Notes: a model not told the origin generated them from the sequence alone. 64,000 nucleotides of DNA from JBOZRQ01 sp050789255 (GCA_050789255.1 JBOZRQ010000050.1:59458-123457); one strand, 5' to 3'; shown: positions 41,371 to 50,510, numbered from the stretch's first letter. Numbers and translations: made by a program.

Positions 41371-42339
41371 ATGAAACGCCTTGCTTTAGCCGTCGCTGCT
41401 GTATTGGCCGCCCTCACGCTGCTGTTGCTGTTCATCAACGTTAGGGTTGCATTCACAACCGACCAGAACCGGTCTTCGCAGACGATCTCCTCCGGGAAAA
41501 ACGGCCCGGCCACTGTGGGCCGCAGGCTCCAGGTCTATTTGACCGGCGACCCCACACTCGCCAGCGAACTGAAAAAGCAGTTGCCGGATGCGGTCCGTGC
41601 GAAGAATCTGCTGTTCGATGAGGTCCTCTTCGTGGACCGCATCCCAGAAGGCGTGATGGACGATCCGTTGTTGGCGATCCGGCTTGATTCCGACGGCGGG
41701 GTGTGGACACCCGTTTATGCCTCCAGGAACGTGGATGCCACCATGCTCTATTTCCAGGGCATGCCGCCCAACTCGGACAGAATCCTCGTGCGCCAGACGG
41801 AATACCTAAGCGTAAACTTCACGGACTGCACGGGTCAGTGCTCCGTGGGCGAGCGCTCGGTTCAACTGGATACTTCCTCCGTGGGTCTGGTCAGCCTCCC
41901 TTACATACGGGCCTACACAGCCGGCAAGCTGGTGGAGAACGCCGCCGCTCTGGTGACCGATGCGCTTCCCGAGAACCTGAACCCTGAGAAATGGTCTTCC
42001 CGGGCGCACACGCTGGCAAGGGAGAAGCTGGGCCTGCAGGCTGCCGATGGCATGTCCACCAGCTTTCAGCGCCAGCATGGCTGCCCCGGCGGCGTAGTGG
42101 TCGCCGGGACCAACGGAGCCGGCATGGAGTGGCGGGTTATGTACTACGACGCGGCCCGGGACGCCATTACGCAGGTGCTCACACGAAGCGATTTTGAAGC
42201 GAAACTCCCCGATGCTCGACTGTTCACCGTGCCAGGCTTTGGTTCGGGGGAGCAGGGATCATCGTTGTACCTGGGTGGCAATCTCTCGCTGACCAGCCCG
42301 GCCGGCGTTTGCGGATTGGACGGCTTGCAGCCCCGCTAA
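41371..42339 (+). CDS. Exported protein of unknown function
   Basis: A 322-residue protein with an N-terminal hydrophobic segment (L-A-L-A-V-A-A-V-L-A-A-L-T-L-L-L-L-F) acting as anchor or signal peptide. The rest is soluble and outside the membrane; two pairs of Cys (C-T-G-Q-C; H-G-C and G-V-C near the end) could form disulfides. No domain recognised. GGAG and GGGGGTG precede the ATG. The APH-type kinase gene starts 20 nt after its stop, so they are likely co-transcribed. Confidence 0.7.
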   Translation: MKRLALAVAAVLAALTLLLLFINVRVAFTTDQNRSSQTISSGKNGPATVGRRLQVYLTGDPTLASELKKQLPDAVRAKNLLFDEVLFVDRIPEGVMDDPLLAIRLDSDGGVWTPVYASRNVDATMLYFQGMPPNSDRILVRQTEYLSVNFTDCTGQCSVGERSVQLDTSSVGLVSLPYIRAYTAGKLVENAAALVTDALPENLNPEKWSSRAHTLAREKLGLQAADGMSTSFQRQHGCPGGVVVAGTNGAGMEWRVMYYDAARDAITQVLTRSDFEAKLPDARLFTVPGFGSGEQGSSLYLGGNLSLTSPAGVCGLDGLQPR

Positions 42340-42359
42340 GCAGATCGGAGGATCAGTCG

Positions 42360-43334
42360 ATGAAGTTTTCGCCCGTCATCCGGGATGCGGATCACTTTCA
42401 GCAATCCCCTTCGCCCGAGCAATTGGTTGCACTCTGTCAGGCTGCTTTTGGTGGCGCTACCGAGGTGGAAGCGATCACGGAGCTCAACTCCGGGCTCTTT
42501 AACAACTGCTACCTGGTGGAGCTCCGGAACCACCCCAAGCTGATCCTGCGAATCGCACCGGGACCCTCCGCCCACGTCTTTCCGAACGAGCGGAATCTGA
42601 TGCGCCGAGAATACGCTGTGCAGCCCTTCTTGGTTCCGGCCTGCCCCACCGCCCCCAGAACGGTCGCCGCCGACTTCACTCGGCGGCTGATCGAACGGGA
42701 CTACGTCTTTCAGTCCTACATCGAGGGCGAGGTCTGGGGGAGCCTGCACGAGGTGCTCTCCGTGGAAGAGAAGGATGCCATCCGGCGACAGCTGGGCGGC
42801 GTGGCCAGGCGCATCAACAACGTCGTCGGAACCGCTTTCGGCTTTCCCCACCCCGAGCCTGCGTTCAGCCGCTGGAGCGACTTCCTCCTTTACTTTCTGA
42901 CCGGGATGCTGGATGAGTTGAGACGCCTGGGTTCCAGCACGGGCGGGGCCGAGCGACTGGTCCAGTGGATCGAGGATCATCGGGCGCTGTTCGACCAGAT
43001 CACGGAGCCACGCCTGCTCCACGGGGACCTCTGGCCGCAGAATGTGCTGATCCGGCGGACCGCCGAGGGTCCGGAAATCGTCGGCATCCTGGATTCGGAG
43101 CGGGTGATCTGGGGCGATCCGCTCTTCGAGTGGACCTACCACCTGGGCACCACCCACCCGGCTTACTGGGAGGGCTACGGTCCCCGGGATCAGAGTCCGG
43201 AGGCGTCGCTCCGGGCGCTCGCCTACAAGGGGATCTGGCTGGTCCTCGTGCTCATGGAGCACCACCGCTTTCACTCCGATGTATCGGGGGCCTATGCACA
43301 GATGTCCGAGGTAATCGCCACGTTGCCGAAATAG
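42360..43334 (+). CDS. Aminoglycoside phosphotransferase (APH)-family kinase
   Basis: A 324-residue kinase-fold protein. The catalytic loop L-L-H-G-D-L-W-P-Q-N-V-L-I and the metal-binding I-L-D-S-E-R (usual form D-W-E) are present, as is L-I-L-R-I-A-P for the ATP-binding Lys/Arg region. The family phosphorylates small molecules such as aminoglycosides, choline or homoserine, so the true substrate is open. The ATG at 42360 has GGAGGA upstream. It ends at a terminator. Confidence 0.8.
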   Translation: MKFSPVIRDADHFQQSPSPEQLVALCQAAFGGATEVEAITELNSGLFNNCYLVELRNHPKLILRIAPGPSAHVFPNERNLMRREYAVQPFLVPACPTAPRTVAADFTRRLIERDYVFQSYIEGEVWGSLHEVLSVEEKDAIRRQLGGVARRINNVVGTAFGFPHPEPAFSRWSDFLLYFLTGMLDELRRLGSSTGGAERLVQWIEDHRALFDQITEPRLLHGDLWPQNVLIRRTAEGPEIVGILDSERVIWGDPLFEWTYHLGTTHPAYWEGYGPRDQSPEASLRALAYKGIWLVLVLMEHHRFHSDVSGAYAQMSEVIATLPK

Positions 43335-43335
43335 G

Positions 43336-43364
43336 TAGAGCCGCCCTACAACCGGGCGGCTCTA
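43336..43364. terminator. Bidirectional terminator hairpin
   Basis: A 10-bp stem AGAGCCGCCC / GGGCGGCTCT with a 7-nt loop between the converging APH-type gene (+) and the LuxR-type regulator (-). The T-tract is poor. Confidence 0.6.
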
Positions 43365-43373
43365 CTGCTGTGT

Positions 43374-45992
43374 TTAGCTTGAGGCGCTGGCAACGCCGTG
43401 TTGAAAGGCCCAGGTCACCAGCGCAGCTCGGGAGGATAGGTTCAGCTTGCCGAAGATATTGCGCAGGTGGTTGTTCACCGTAAACCGGCTCAGGTGGAGC
43501 CGGTTGGCTACTTCACGATCCGGCAGCCCCTGCGCGACCATCCCGACCACCTCCATCTCCCGGGCGGTGAGGCCGCCGGGGAGGGCAGCCGGCGCCCGGG
43601 CGGGCGCCCCCAGCAACTCCTGAGCCCTCAGCCAGACCCCCTCCATCGACATGGACTGCCCTTCGGCGAACCGCCGGTTGAAGGTGACAGCACCCAGTCG
43701 CACGGTGATGTCATCAACAAGTCGGTTGTGCATATGCACGTCCCAGCCCGGCCTTGGGCAGTCGAAATGCGTCCGGATCGCCGCCACAGCGCCGAGCAAA
43801 TGCGCGGCTGCCTCCGGCCTTCCCTTCGCCAACAGCCAGGCGCTGATACGCTCGGCAGCCAGACTGGTCAGCTCCGGGCTCTGAAGGGCTGCGGCGATCG
43901 AGACGGCCTCGGAGAGCAGCTCCCTGGCCTCATCGAGGCGCCCGGCCATGACGCGGTGCAGCCCTGCCCGCTCCAGTGCGTAGCACAGGAAGACCGGATA
44001 GTCGAGCGTGCGCCACCCGGAAAGGGCCTCATCGATCAGCCGTCCAGCGGCGTTGAGGTCGCCGAGATGGATTTGCAGGTAGGCCAGGTTGTTTAAAACG
44101 AGCAGCCGTGAGGACGGCCCACCCGTGCTGCGCAGGATTGCGTGGCTTTCGGTGAAGCGATCGAGGGCCTCCTCGAAGCGCCCGTCGGCGAAGGCCACCT
44201 GTCCCAAGTTGGCGAGATTGACCGCCACGTTGCTCGCGTCCCCCACAGCCCGCGCAAGGGCCACCGCCTCTTCGTGGTACTCACGGGCCCTGTCACCGCC
44301 GGTGAACTGCTCCAGGGCGCCCGCCGCGCTCAAAGCGAGGATGCGCTCGAGGCTCGGCCCCTTCACCACCGGCAGGGCCAGCAGGTTGGAGAGCGCCGTG
44401 AGCCCCTCACGCATGCGTCCACGCATCCAGAACTGCGCAAGATCGAAGGCGATCCGGAGACCCTTTATGGCCGACTCATCATCCGCTTGGCACCAGGCGA
44501 GGGCAGCCTGAACATTACCGCCCTCCTGCTCGACCCGGGCGAACCCTGTCACCTGCTGAGGCCCCTGCAGTTCCAGCCTGATCGTGTTGATCCAACTGGC
44601 GAACCAGGCTACGTGGCGCCGGCGGACCGCAGTCTCCTCCCCAGCCTCGACCAGTCGCTCTTTGCCAAAGTCGCGAATGGTCTCCAGCATGGCGTAGCGC
44701 AGGCCCTCTCCCGAGCGGTCAACACGAACGATCGACTTGTCGATCAGTTGCTGCAGAAGCTGCAGAACCTCTCCTTCGCCCAGCCGAGCATCGGGAACGA
44801 TCGCCTCAGCCGCTTCCAGGGTAAACCCGCCTGCAAAGACGGAAAGGCGCCGCCACAGAATCTGTTCAGGCTCGGTCAGGAGGTGGTGGCTCCAGTCTAC
44901 GGCGGCCCGCAGGGTCTGATGCCGCGGCCGGGCCAGCCGGTCGCCGGTGAAGAGAATGCTGAACCGGTCTTTAAGCCGGTCTGCCAACTCAGCGGGCGGC
45001 AGAACCCTGGTGCGCGCTGCCGCCAGCTCGATGGCCAGAGGGATCCCGTCCAGCCTTGCGCAAATCTCGGATATCGCCCCAGCGTTCTCGGCGGTCACTG
45101 CGAACCCTGCGCCCAGGGCTGAGGCTCGCTCCTGGAAGAGCCGCGCTGCCGCAACTGGCTCCAGGGGAGCCACCTCCACCGTGACCTCTCCGCCGATACC
45201 CAGTGGCTCTCTGCTCGTGCACAGCACGCTGAGCCGAGGACATGCGATCATCAGCTCACGCACGAAGGAAGCGCAGGGGTTGATCAAATGCTCGCAGTTG
45301 TCGAGCACCAGCAGGAACTGCCGCTGGGCACAGGCCCGCTTGAGTCGGTTTAGAAGCGACTCAGACTGACTCTCCTCCAGCTCGCTCAGCAACCCGATGG
45401 CCGAGGCGACCGCCTGGGGGATCTGCTCGGGGCTGGACAGCCCCTCGAGTGGGATGAACCATGCGCCATCGTCGTACCGATGCATAATGGCCGCAGCCAC
45501 CTGGAGCGCCAACCGGGTCTTCCCCACCCCGCCGGGACCGGTGATGGTGACGTGGCGTTCCCTGGAGAGCCCCTGTCCAAGCAACTCCGTTTCCCGCTCT
45601 CGGCCAACGAAGCTGGTGAACTGGGGCGGCAGGTTGTTGAGGAGGGTATCCAACGAGTTGATCGGGTTCTCCGGAGCGGTGCCGAGCGCAAAGATGCGGC
45701 AGACCGTAATCAGGTCGCGCATGCGGTGGTGCCCAAGGTCGGACAGAGCCGTACCTGGCCGCACCTGGGACGCTGCAGACTCCGAGAGGAGGATCTGCCC
45801 CGCGCGAGCCACCAGCAGCAGTTGCTCAGCCAGGGCGTCAACTTCTCCCGTGGCGGTATGGATGGCTGCGGCCCATTGAGGAGTGCGGTCTCGCAGCCGG
45901 ACTGCCTCATCGATGGCGTCGGACACACGCTCGAACCGATGTTGGGTTGGCCCTTTCCCGGGTTGAGAGATCAGCAGAACGGTCTGAAACAT
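43374..45992 (-). CDS. Large STAND-ATPase transcriptional regulator with LuxR-type HTH
   Basis: An 872-residue regulator. Residues 1-110 resemble the end of a class III cyclase domain (A-G-Q-I-L-L-S, then L-G-H-H-R-M-R-D-L) but lack catalytic residues. Then comes an NB-ARC-like ATPase (G-P-G-G-V-G-K-T-R, V-L-D-N-C-E-H), a long TPR-like helical region, and a C-terminal LuxR helix-turn-helix (L-T-A-R-E-M-E-V-V, L-S-R-F-T-V-N-N-H-L). Such proteins are activated by a ligand through ATP-driven oligomerisation. It has GAGGAGTGAG before the ATG and stands alone; its targets are unknown. Confidence 0.87.
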   Translation of the reverse strand: MFQTVLLISQPGKGPTQHRFERVSDAIDEAVRLRDRTPQWAAAIHTATGEVDALAEQLLLVARAGQILLSESAASQVRPGTALSDLGHHRMRDLITVCRIFALGTAPENPINSLDTLLNNLPPQFTSFVGRERETELLGQGLSRERHVTITGPGGVGKTRLALQVAAAIMHRYDDGAWFIPLEGLSSPEQIPQAVASAIGLLSELEESQSESLLNRLKRACAQRQFLLVLDNCEHLINPCASFVRELMIACPRLSVLCTSREPLGIGGEVTVEVAPLEPVAAARLFQERASALGAGFAVTAENAGAISEICARLDGIPLAIELAAARTRVLPPAELADRLKDRFSILFTGDRLARPRHQTLRAAVDWSHHLLTEPEQILWRRLSVFAGGFTLEAAEAIVPDARLGEGEVLQLLQQLIDKSIVRVDRSGEGLRYAMLETIRDFGKERLVEAGEETAVRRRHVAWFASWINTIRLELQGPQQVTGFARVEQEGGNVQAALAWCQADDESAIKGLRIAFDLAQFWMRGRMREGLTALSNLLALPVVKGPSLERILALSAAGALEQFTGGDRAREYHEEAVALARAVGDASNVAVNLANLGQVAFADGRFEEALDRFTESHAILRSTGGPSSRLLVLNNLAYLQIHLGDLNAAGRLIDEALSGWRTLDYPVFLCYALERAGLHRVMAGRLDEARELLSEAVSIAAALQSPELTSLAAERISAWLLAKGRPEAAAHLLGAVAAIRTHFDCPRPGWDVHMHNRLVDDITVRLGAVTFNRRFAEGQSMSMEGVWLRAQELLGAPARAPAALPGGLTAREMEVVGMVAQGLPDREVANRLHLSRFTVNNHLRNIFGKLNLSSRAALVTWAFQHGVASASS

Positions 45993-46052
45993 CGGTTCTC
46001 ACTCCTCGCGTACATTCTTTCATCGGGTGCACTGTGGTAAGCCTAGAATACG

Positions 46053-46083
46053 AAATGGCTGGCGCGTAACGCCAGCCATTTTT
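46053..46083. terminator. Intrinsic terminator, symmetrical
   Basis: AAATGGCTGGCG / CGCCAGCCATTT form a 12-bp stem with a short loop. TTTTT follows on the plus strand and TTT on the minus strand. It most likely ends the minus-strand envelope-stress operon before the LuxR-type gene. Confidence 0.65.
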
Positions 46084-46154
46084 CTGGAATTGGTTTTTGA
46101 ACAATAGGAAACAGCGCCCTGATGCCGTCCGCCTCATAAGTATATTATAGCAAT

Positions 46155-46583
46155 TCAGAGGTAAGCAGTATAGTAGTTTCTCGGGAGCACAACGACATGG
46201 TTCTGCTGGATGGACACCGGGTACCAGTCGAGCCCGCGGGGCGCCGGCCCTGCCAGTACCCTGCCCTGCTGGTCCCAGACCGCGCCGGAGTACGCATCGA
46301 AGAAGACGCCCTCCGGTTCCCACCAGATCACCGGCTCACCCAGGTGGGTGGAGCGATCGGCGAAGGCCGCCAACAGGATGGCCTTCGGTTTGGTGGATAT
46401 CGCCCCCACCCGCGTCCCGGGGGGAATGGCATGGGCGATCACGACCGGCAGTTCGTCTGCCCGGATGGCGAACTTCGATGGAGGAATGGCCCGCACGGCC
46501 AGCACAGACGTTGCTACCATACCGACCAGCGACACCACGACGACGCCCAGCAGCCAATGCCATCGTGCCCTCCGTCCCCGCAT
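46155..46583 (-). CDS. Membrane-anchored protein of unknown function
   Basis: A 142-residue protein starting MRGRRARWHW with one transmembrane segment (L-L-G-V-V-V-V-S-L-V-G-M-V), then a soluble domain with W-W-E-P-E-G-V-F-F. The ATG at 46583 has GAGGTG 7 nt upstream; a longer in-frame extension does not. Its M-R-G-R-R start resembles that of the neighbouring SHOCT-domain protein. It is probably the last gene of the ECF sigma operon. Confidence 0.65.
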   Translation of the reverse strand: MRGRRARWHWLLGVVVVSLVGMVATSVLAVRAIPPSKFAIRADELPVVIAHAIPPGTRVGAISTKPKAILLAAFADRSTHLGEPVIWWEPEGVFFDAYSGAVWDQQGRVLAGPAPRGLDWYPVSIQQNHVVVLPRNYYTAYL

Positions 46584-46657
46584 GAAGATCACCTCATGCC
46601 CAGCATAACGGACAGAGTATTCCCGCACAGTTGGGCGCCGAGCCTAAGGCCGTCGGC

Positions 46658-46996
46658 CTACCATTGCTGACCAAGGATCTCAGTGCGCTTTTGCTGGTAC
46701 TCCTGCTCGGTGAGCAGGCCGTCCTGGCGAAGGCGTTCGAGCTTGCGCAGCCGCTCCTCGAAGTCGCCGGTGCGCTCCACCTTGAACTCCACCTCGTCGG
46801 TGGCGACGCCGCCCTTGCTGAACAGGTTGAACGCATGAGTGGCAGTAATGCCCACCGCCATCAGGGTCCAGATGATCCCGAATCCACCGGCCATAGGCAT
46901 CACCTGGGTCACACCCAGGACGATGAAGAGACCGCCCACGACCACTCCCATTACCGAGGCAGGCTTGCTGGGGCGCCTGCGGCCACGCATGAACAT
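46658..46996 (-). CDS. SHOCT-domain membrane protein
   Basis: A 112-residue protein with start M-F-M-R-G-R-R-R-P, two hydrophobic segments (G-V-V-V-G-G-L-F-I-V and W-T-L-M-A-V-G-I), and a C-terminal SHOCT motif (L-R-K-L-E-R-L-R-Q-D-G-L-L-T-E-Q-E-Y). SHOCT domains are common at the ends of membrane proteins and in oligomerisation; function unknown. GGGGAG lies 6 nt before the ATG at 46996. It sits in the putative ECF sigma operon. Confidence 0.75.
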   Translation of the reverse strand: MFMRGRRRPSKPASVMGVVVGGLFIVLGVTQVMPMAGGFGIIWTLMAVGITATHAFNLFSKGGVATDEVEFKVERTGDFEERLRKLERLRQDGLLTEQEYQQKRTEILGQQW

Positions 46997-47045
46997 GATG
47001 TGCTCCCCTTTCTGAAGAAGGGAGCCGCCGGCGCCCCGCAAAGGT

Positions 47046-48080
47046 TCATTCGAGATGCGTAAAGGTTACCACCGCGCCGTTCTCCTGTGGTGCCAGGGTC
47101 ATCCGTACCTTCTCCCCAGTGACCGACTCATAGGTGTCGGTGGTGGACGTGAGCGCCCAGCCGTAGGCGGGCAACTGTGCCAGATACCAGGCGCGCACGG
47201 CGGCGGCGTCAGCGCCCTTGGTCTGAAGGACGGTGCTTTTCTCGTCGCCGGGTCGAATATAGGCGCCCGGGTAGATCGGCAGCCCATCCGCCAGCGGCGC
47301 CGCCAGAAGCGATTCGGGCGGAAGGTCGGCCATGCTGATGCGGTGGGCAACCACGACGCCGGGTGCGGCGGTCAAGCCCCAGACCTCTACCAGCCGCCCG
47401 TGCCCGTACTGCAGGTGCCAGAGCGCCAGGTCGGCGCCCAGCAGATCCTGCGGGACCCAGACATCGATCTCACGCCCGACCGGAGCGCCGTCCACCCGGG
47501 TTAGCTGCAAGCGTGTCACCTCACCGCCGTCGATGATCCGGCCCCGGTAGTGCTCCAGGTCCGGGCGGGCGGGCTGTACCTTGCCGCCGCTGAAGCCGCC
47601 GCCCCGCACCTCGCCGGAGACGCCGTCGATGAACACGTGGAGCTCAGCGGCTACGCTGACCCAGGAGTGCTCCAGCTTACGCTGCTGGACCGGGTCGTCG
47701 GAGAGTCGCTCATAGGGATGGCTCCTTGGGCGATCGGGGATGCGCCCGTCCGTCTGGAAAGCTGCCTCCCACCCCTTGTTAAGCGCGTCGAACTTCAGCT
47801 CGGTGAGGAGGAGCAGGCCGCCCCACTTTCGATTTTCCATCGCCGCTACAGCCTTGTTCTGAGCCTCGGTCTGGGTGATAATCCCGGCCGGCGCCTCCAC
47901 GACCGGCAACTGCTCTGAGACCTTCACTTGCACCGGCGGCGGCGCAGCCTCCGGGTTGGCGGTGTCGCCAGCAAGGTTAAGTTTCGGGGGTTCCGTGCGA
48001 ATCAACCGTTTGGCGTCGTCGCTGCACCCTCCAAGAAGAAGACCGGCCAGGAACAGCGCTGCGAGGGTCCATCTGGTCAT
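47046..48080 (-). CDS. Lipoprotein of unknown function in the ECF sigma operon
   Basis: A 344-residue protein with a lipoprotein signal (A-L-F-L-A-G-L-L-L-G-G-C). The N-terminal region contains I-T-Q-T-E-A-Q-N-K-A and an alpha/beta segment reminiscent of PepSY/YPEB-like repeats (I-D-G-V-S-G-E-V). The C-terminal part (L-P-I-Y-P-G-A, then W-Y-L-A-Q-L-P-A-Y-G-W) looks like domains that follow anti-sigma factors. Its ATG overlaps the anti-sigma stop (ATGA), so it is translationally coupled to it. Confidence 0.7.
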   Translation of the reverse strand: MTRWTLAALFLAGLLLGGCSDDAKRLIRTEPPKLNLAGDTANPEAAPPPVQVKVSEQLPVVEAPAGIITQTEAQNKAVAAMENRKWGGLLLLTELKFDALNKGWEAAFQTDGRIPDRPRSHPYERLSDDPVQQRKLEHSWVSVAAELHVFIDGVSGEVRGGGFSGGKVQPARPDLEHYRGRIIDGGEVTRLQLTRVDGAPVGREIDVWVPQDLLGADLALWHLQYGHGRLVEVWGLTAAPGVVVAHRISMADLPPESLLAAPLADGLPIYPGAYIRPGDEKSTVLQTKGADAAAVRAWYLAQLPAYGWALTSTTDTYESVTGEKVRMTLAPQENGAVVTFTHLE

Positions 48081-48826
48081 CGCTGATCGCCTCCGGATAA
48101 CAGGCTGTCAAGCTTGAGAGCCATCTCATCGGGTGTGAAGCCCGACAGCTCTTCAAGCACCGACCCCTCCCTGACGGAACGGAGCCGATTGTCGGCGCCC
48201 AGCTCGAACCGCGTGCCAATCTCCTGATAGATCCCGTCAGTCGGATCGTTGAAAAAGAAGAGGTAGGAGCCGCCCAGCTGCATCAGGGGGTCAGGTTTGC
48301 CGTCGGCGTGAACCACTCGTTCCGACGGCACAAGCTGCCGCACCCGGAACGTCTGCCCGGGGGTGCCCTTGTATGCCCGGATCAACTCCACCGTGTAAAT
48401 CTTGGCCGGGAATGGATCACAGGGAGGGCCCCCATGGGCATCGACGCAGGGGACCGAGGTGTCAGCGACGGCCACGACCTGCCCCAGTGCGATGGTGCGC
48501 AGCGTACCCAGGTAGACAGGCAGGGGAAGGGTGTAGCCCGTGGCAGGCTCGCGTCGTGCCGGCCCCGGCCGCACCGGTTCCTGAACGACCTTAGCGGGTC
48601 CCTCGACAATGGTCGGTGGCACAGGGGTGCCCCCAGGCCGGTTCCCCCACACGGCCACCAGAACCACAGCTGCCGCCGCGACCGGTGCGAGTCTCAAGAC
48701 CCAGGTGTTGCGGGCACGCCGTCGGCGGATGCCCCCTTCGACGCGGGTCCAGAGCTTATCAGCGTCGCCATTCCAGGGCCCTGCGTTCACCATAGCTTCT
48801 TCAAGCTCCTTGTCGATGTCGGTCAC
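48077..48826 (-). CDS. Membrane anti-sigma factor (putative)
   Basis: A 249-residue protein: an acidic N-terminal ~45 residues, R-R-R-R-A-R-N, one transmembrane segment (V-L-R-L-A-P-V-A-A-A-A-V-V-L) and an extracytoplasmic domain. Its start overlaps the ECF sigma stop by 4 nt, the usual arrangement for sigma/anti-sigma pairs. No clear ZAS (HxxxCxxC) motif is present, so it would be a non-canonical anti-sigma. Assignment rests mainly on position and topology. Confidence 0.65.
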   Translation of the reverse strand: MTDIDKELEEAMVNAGPWNGDADKLWTRVEGGIRRRRARNTWVLRLAPVAAAAVVLVAVWGNRPGGTPVPPTIVEGPAKVVQEPVRPGPARREPATGYTLPLPVYLGTLRTIALGQVVAVADTSVPCVDAHGGPPCDPFPAKIYTVELIRAYKGTPGQTFRVRQLVPSERVVHADGKPDPLMQLGGSYLFFFNDPTDGIYQEIGTRFELGADNRLRSVREGSVLEELSGFTPDEMALKLDSLLSGGDQR

Positions 48827-49371
48827 GGCAAGACCTCCTCCCTGTGTCCCAGTCGCTCCAAAAGCTTCTCCCTGGCCTTGTACAGTCGGGATTTCACGGT
48901 GGACTGCGGCACCCCGAGCACGGTGGCGATATCGATCTCGGAGAACTGGTTGAAGTACTTCAGCACCAGCACGGTGCGATGGTCATCCTTCAGGCTGTCG
49001 ATGGCGGTCCAGAGTGCCGCCCTGCGCTCCCGGTGCAGCGCCGCCTCCTCCGGAGTCGATTCTTCACTGGCCAGCAGTTCGTCGGGAAGTTGCAGCGCTT
49101 CGGGGCGCCGCCCCGCCCGGGCCGCGATCCGGCGCGCCTCGTTCAGCACGATTCGGTAAAGCCAGGGGGCAAAGGGCTGGTCGGCCCGGAAGGACCGAAT
49201 GCTGCCGAAGGCACGAACGAACGCCTCCTGGGCGGCATCCTCGGCGATGGGCCAGTCCCGGACGACCAGGTAGGCGGTGCGGACGGCCATCGCCACGTGG
49301 GCCCGGAACAGCGGCTCAAAGGCCTTCACGTCCCCAGCCTGACAGCGCCGAATTAGGCCTGGTTCATCCAC
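48823..49371 (-). CDS. ECF-type RNA polymerase sigma factor
   Basis: A 182-residue sigma factor. Region 2 shows A-E-D-A-A-Q-E-A-F-V-R-A-F and F-A-P-W-L-Y-R-I-V-L-N; region 4 shows D-H-R-T-V-L-V-L-K-Y-F-N-Q-F-S-E-I-D-I-A-T-V-L-G-V with a helix-turn-helix ending V-K-S-R-L. The GTG at 49371 has GGAGGTG 5 nt upstream. It is the first gene of an operon with a putative anti-sigma factor, a lipoprotein and two small membrane proteins, and has a likely self-recognised promoter. Confidence 0.9.
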   Translation of the reverse strand: MDEPGLIRRCQAGDVKAFEPLFRAHVAMAVRTAYLVVRDWPIAEDAAQEAFVRAFGSIRSFRADQPFAPWLYRIVLNEARRIAARAGRRPEALQLPDELLASEESTPEEAALHRERRAALWTAIDSLKDDHRTVLVLKYFNQFSEIDIATVLGVPQSTVKSRLYKAREKLLERLGHREEVLP

Positions 49372-49405
49372 GCCATCACCTCCCTGCGAGAGCGGTTCAC
49401 CGTAT

Positions 49406-49433
49406 ATACCGGACTTCCCGCGAAAAAGTTTCC
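49406..49433 (-). promoter_or_regulatory. ECF-type autoregulatory promoter
   Basis: On the minus strand GGAAAC (49433-49428), 16-nt spacer, CGGTAT (49411-49406), close to the ECF consensus TGAAAC-N16-CGTA. It lies 35 nt before the sigma gene start, as expected for autoregulation. Confidence 0.65.
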
Positions 49434-49466
49434 GACCTGGGCGAAGAAATATCCGGTAAAATGCAA

Positions 49467-49495
49467 GACCGCCAGAGGCATGCCCCTGGCGGTCT
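49467..49495 (-). terminator. Terminator of the HAD phosphatase gene
   Basis: AGACCGCCAG...CTGGCGGTCT forms a stem of about 12 bp with a short loop 9 nt after the HAD stop codon, followed on the minus strand by a T-containing tract. Confidence 0.6.
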
Positions 49496-49503
49496 GAAAT
49501 CTC

Positions 49504-50364
49504 CTATGCGCCCTTCTTGAGGACGAACTGCTCGATGACGTGGGCCACGCCGTGTTCATCGTTGGTTCGGGTGACGAACTTGGCGAGCTTGCGGACATCC
49601 TCCGGGGCGTTCCCCATGGCGACCCCGAGGCCGGACTGGCTGATCATCTCCACGTCGTTGTAGCCGTCCCCCACCCCGATGATCTGCTCAGGGCGGATGC
49701 CCAGGGCTGCGCCAAGCGCCCGCAGCCCGGCGGCCTTGGAGACCTGACAGGGCATGACCTCCATCGCCCGGCGGCCGGCAGAGGCGGTGCGCAGCACAGC
49801 CCCAAGTCGGTCGGCGAGAAGCTCCCGCCCCTCCCCAATCGCTTCCTCCGTGCCCGTGATATACATCTTCGGTGGAGCGACCGGGTTGGCACGCAGGTAA
49901 TCGCCCAGGTTCGGAGCGTGAGTGCTGGGGTACGAGCGGAACTCGTCGAGGGTCATGCGGAGCCACTGCCAGTGCTGCGGCAGGAGCCCTGACCACCGGA
50001 AGTTCGGAATGCGTTGGGAGGAGATGCGCCGCTCCTCGTGGAGCAGGTTGACGTTCAGCCCGATCCCCTGCAGCAGGATGGCCGCCTCGCGGGCCACATC
50101 GGCCGGGATGCGCTCCACGTGAACCACCGTGCGGGAGTCGGGGTCGGCCACGTAGCCGCCGTCGTGGGTGACCAGGGGCGTGCCCGTCAGACCCAGTTCC
50201 CGGGCAATGGCAAGCGCCGAGGGAAAGCCGCGGCCGGTGGCCAGGGTGACGCGCACCCCTGCAGCCATCGCCCGCTGCACCGCGTGGCGCGTTTGCGGCG
50301 CGATCGTGTGGCTTGAGGTGAGAATCGTTCCGTCCACATCGAGAGCGATTAGTTTATAGGTCAT
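49504..50364 (-). CDS. Cof-type HAD-IIB phosphatase
   Basis: A 286-residue HAD-superfamily hydrolase: D-V-D-G-T motif I near the start, T-L-A-T-G-R motif II, a conserved Lys in the C2B cap region, and G-D-G-Y-N-D-V-E-M motif IV, as in YidA/Cof proteins. These dephosphorylate sugar phosphates, FMN or related metabolites; the substrate is not evident. It is monocistronic with its own terminator. Confidence 0.9.
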   Translation of the reverse strand: MTYKLIALDVDGTILTSSHTIAPQTRHAVQRAMAAGVRVTLATGRGFPSALAIARELGLTGTPLVTHDGGYVADPDSRTVVHVERIPADVAREAAILLQGIGLNVNLLHEERRISSQRIPNFRWSGLLPQHWQWLRMTLDEFRSYPSTHAPNLGDYLRANPVAPPKMYITGTEEAIGEGRELLADRLGAVLRTASAGRRAMEVMPCQVSKAAGLRALGAALGIRPEQIIGVGDGYNDVEMISQSGLGVAMGNAPEDVRKLAKFVTRTNDEHGVAHVIEQFVLKKGA

Positions 50365-50510
50365 GTTGAGCCTCCAGCGTTAAGTTCATCTCGCAACAGT
50401 TTAGCACGACTGCGGAAAACGCTGGTGAGACAAATGCTGTCACCTTCTGGGCGGAGGGCCCCCCGATCGAGACGGGCTGCCCCACCAATAAGGGAGTAAG
50501 CAAGACAGGG

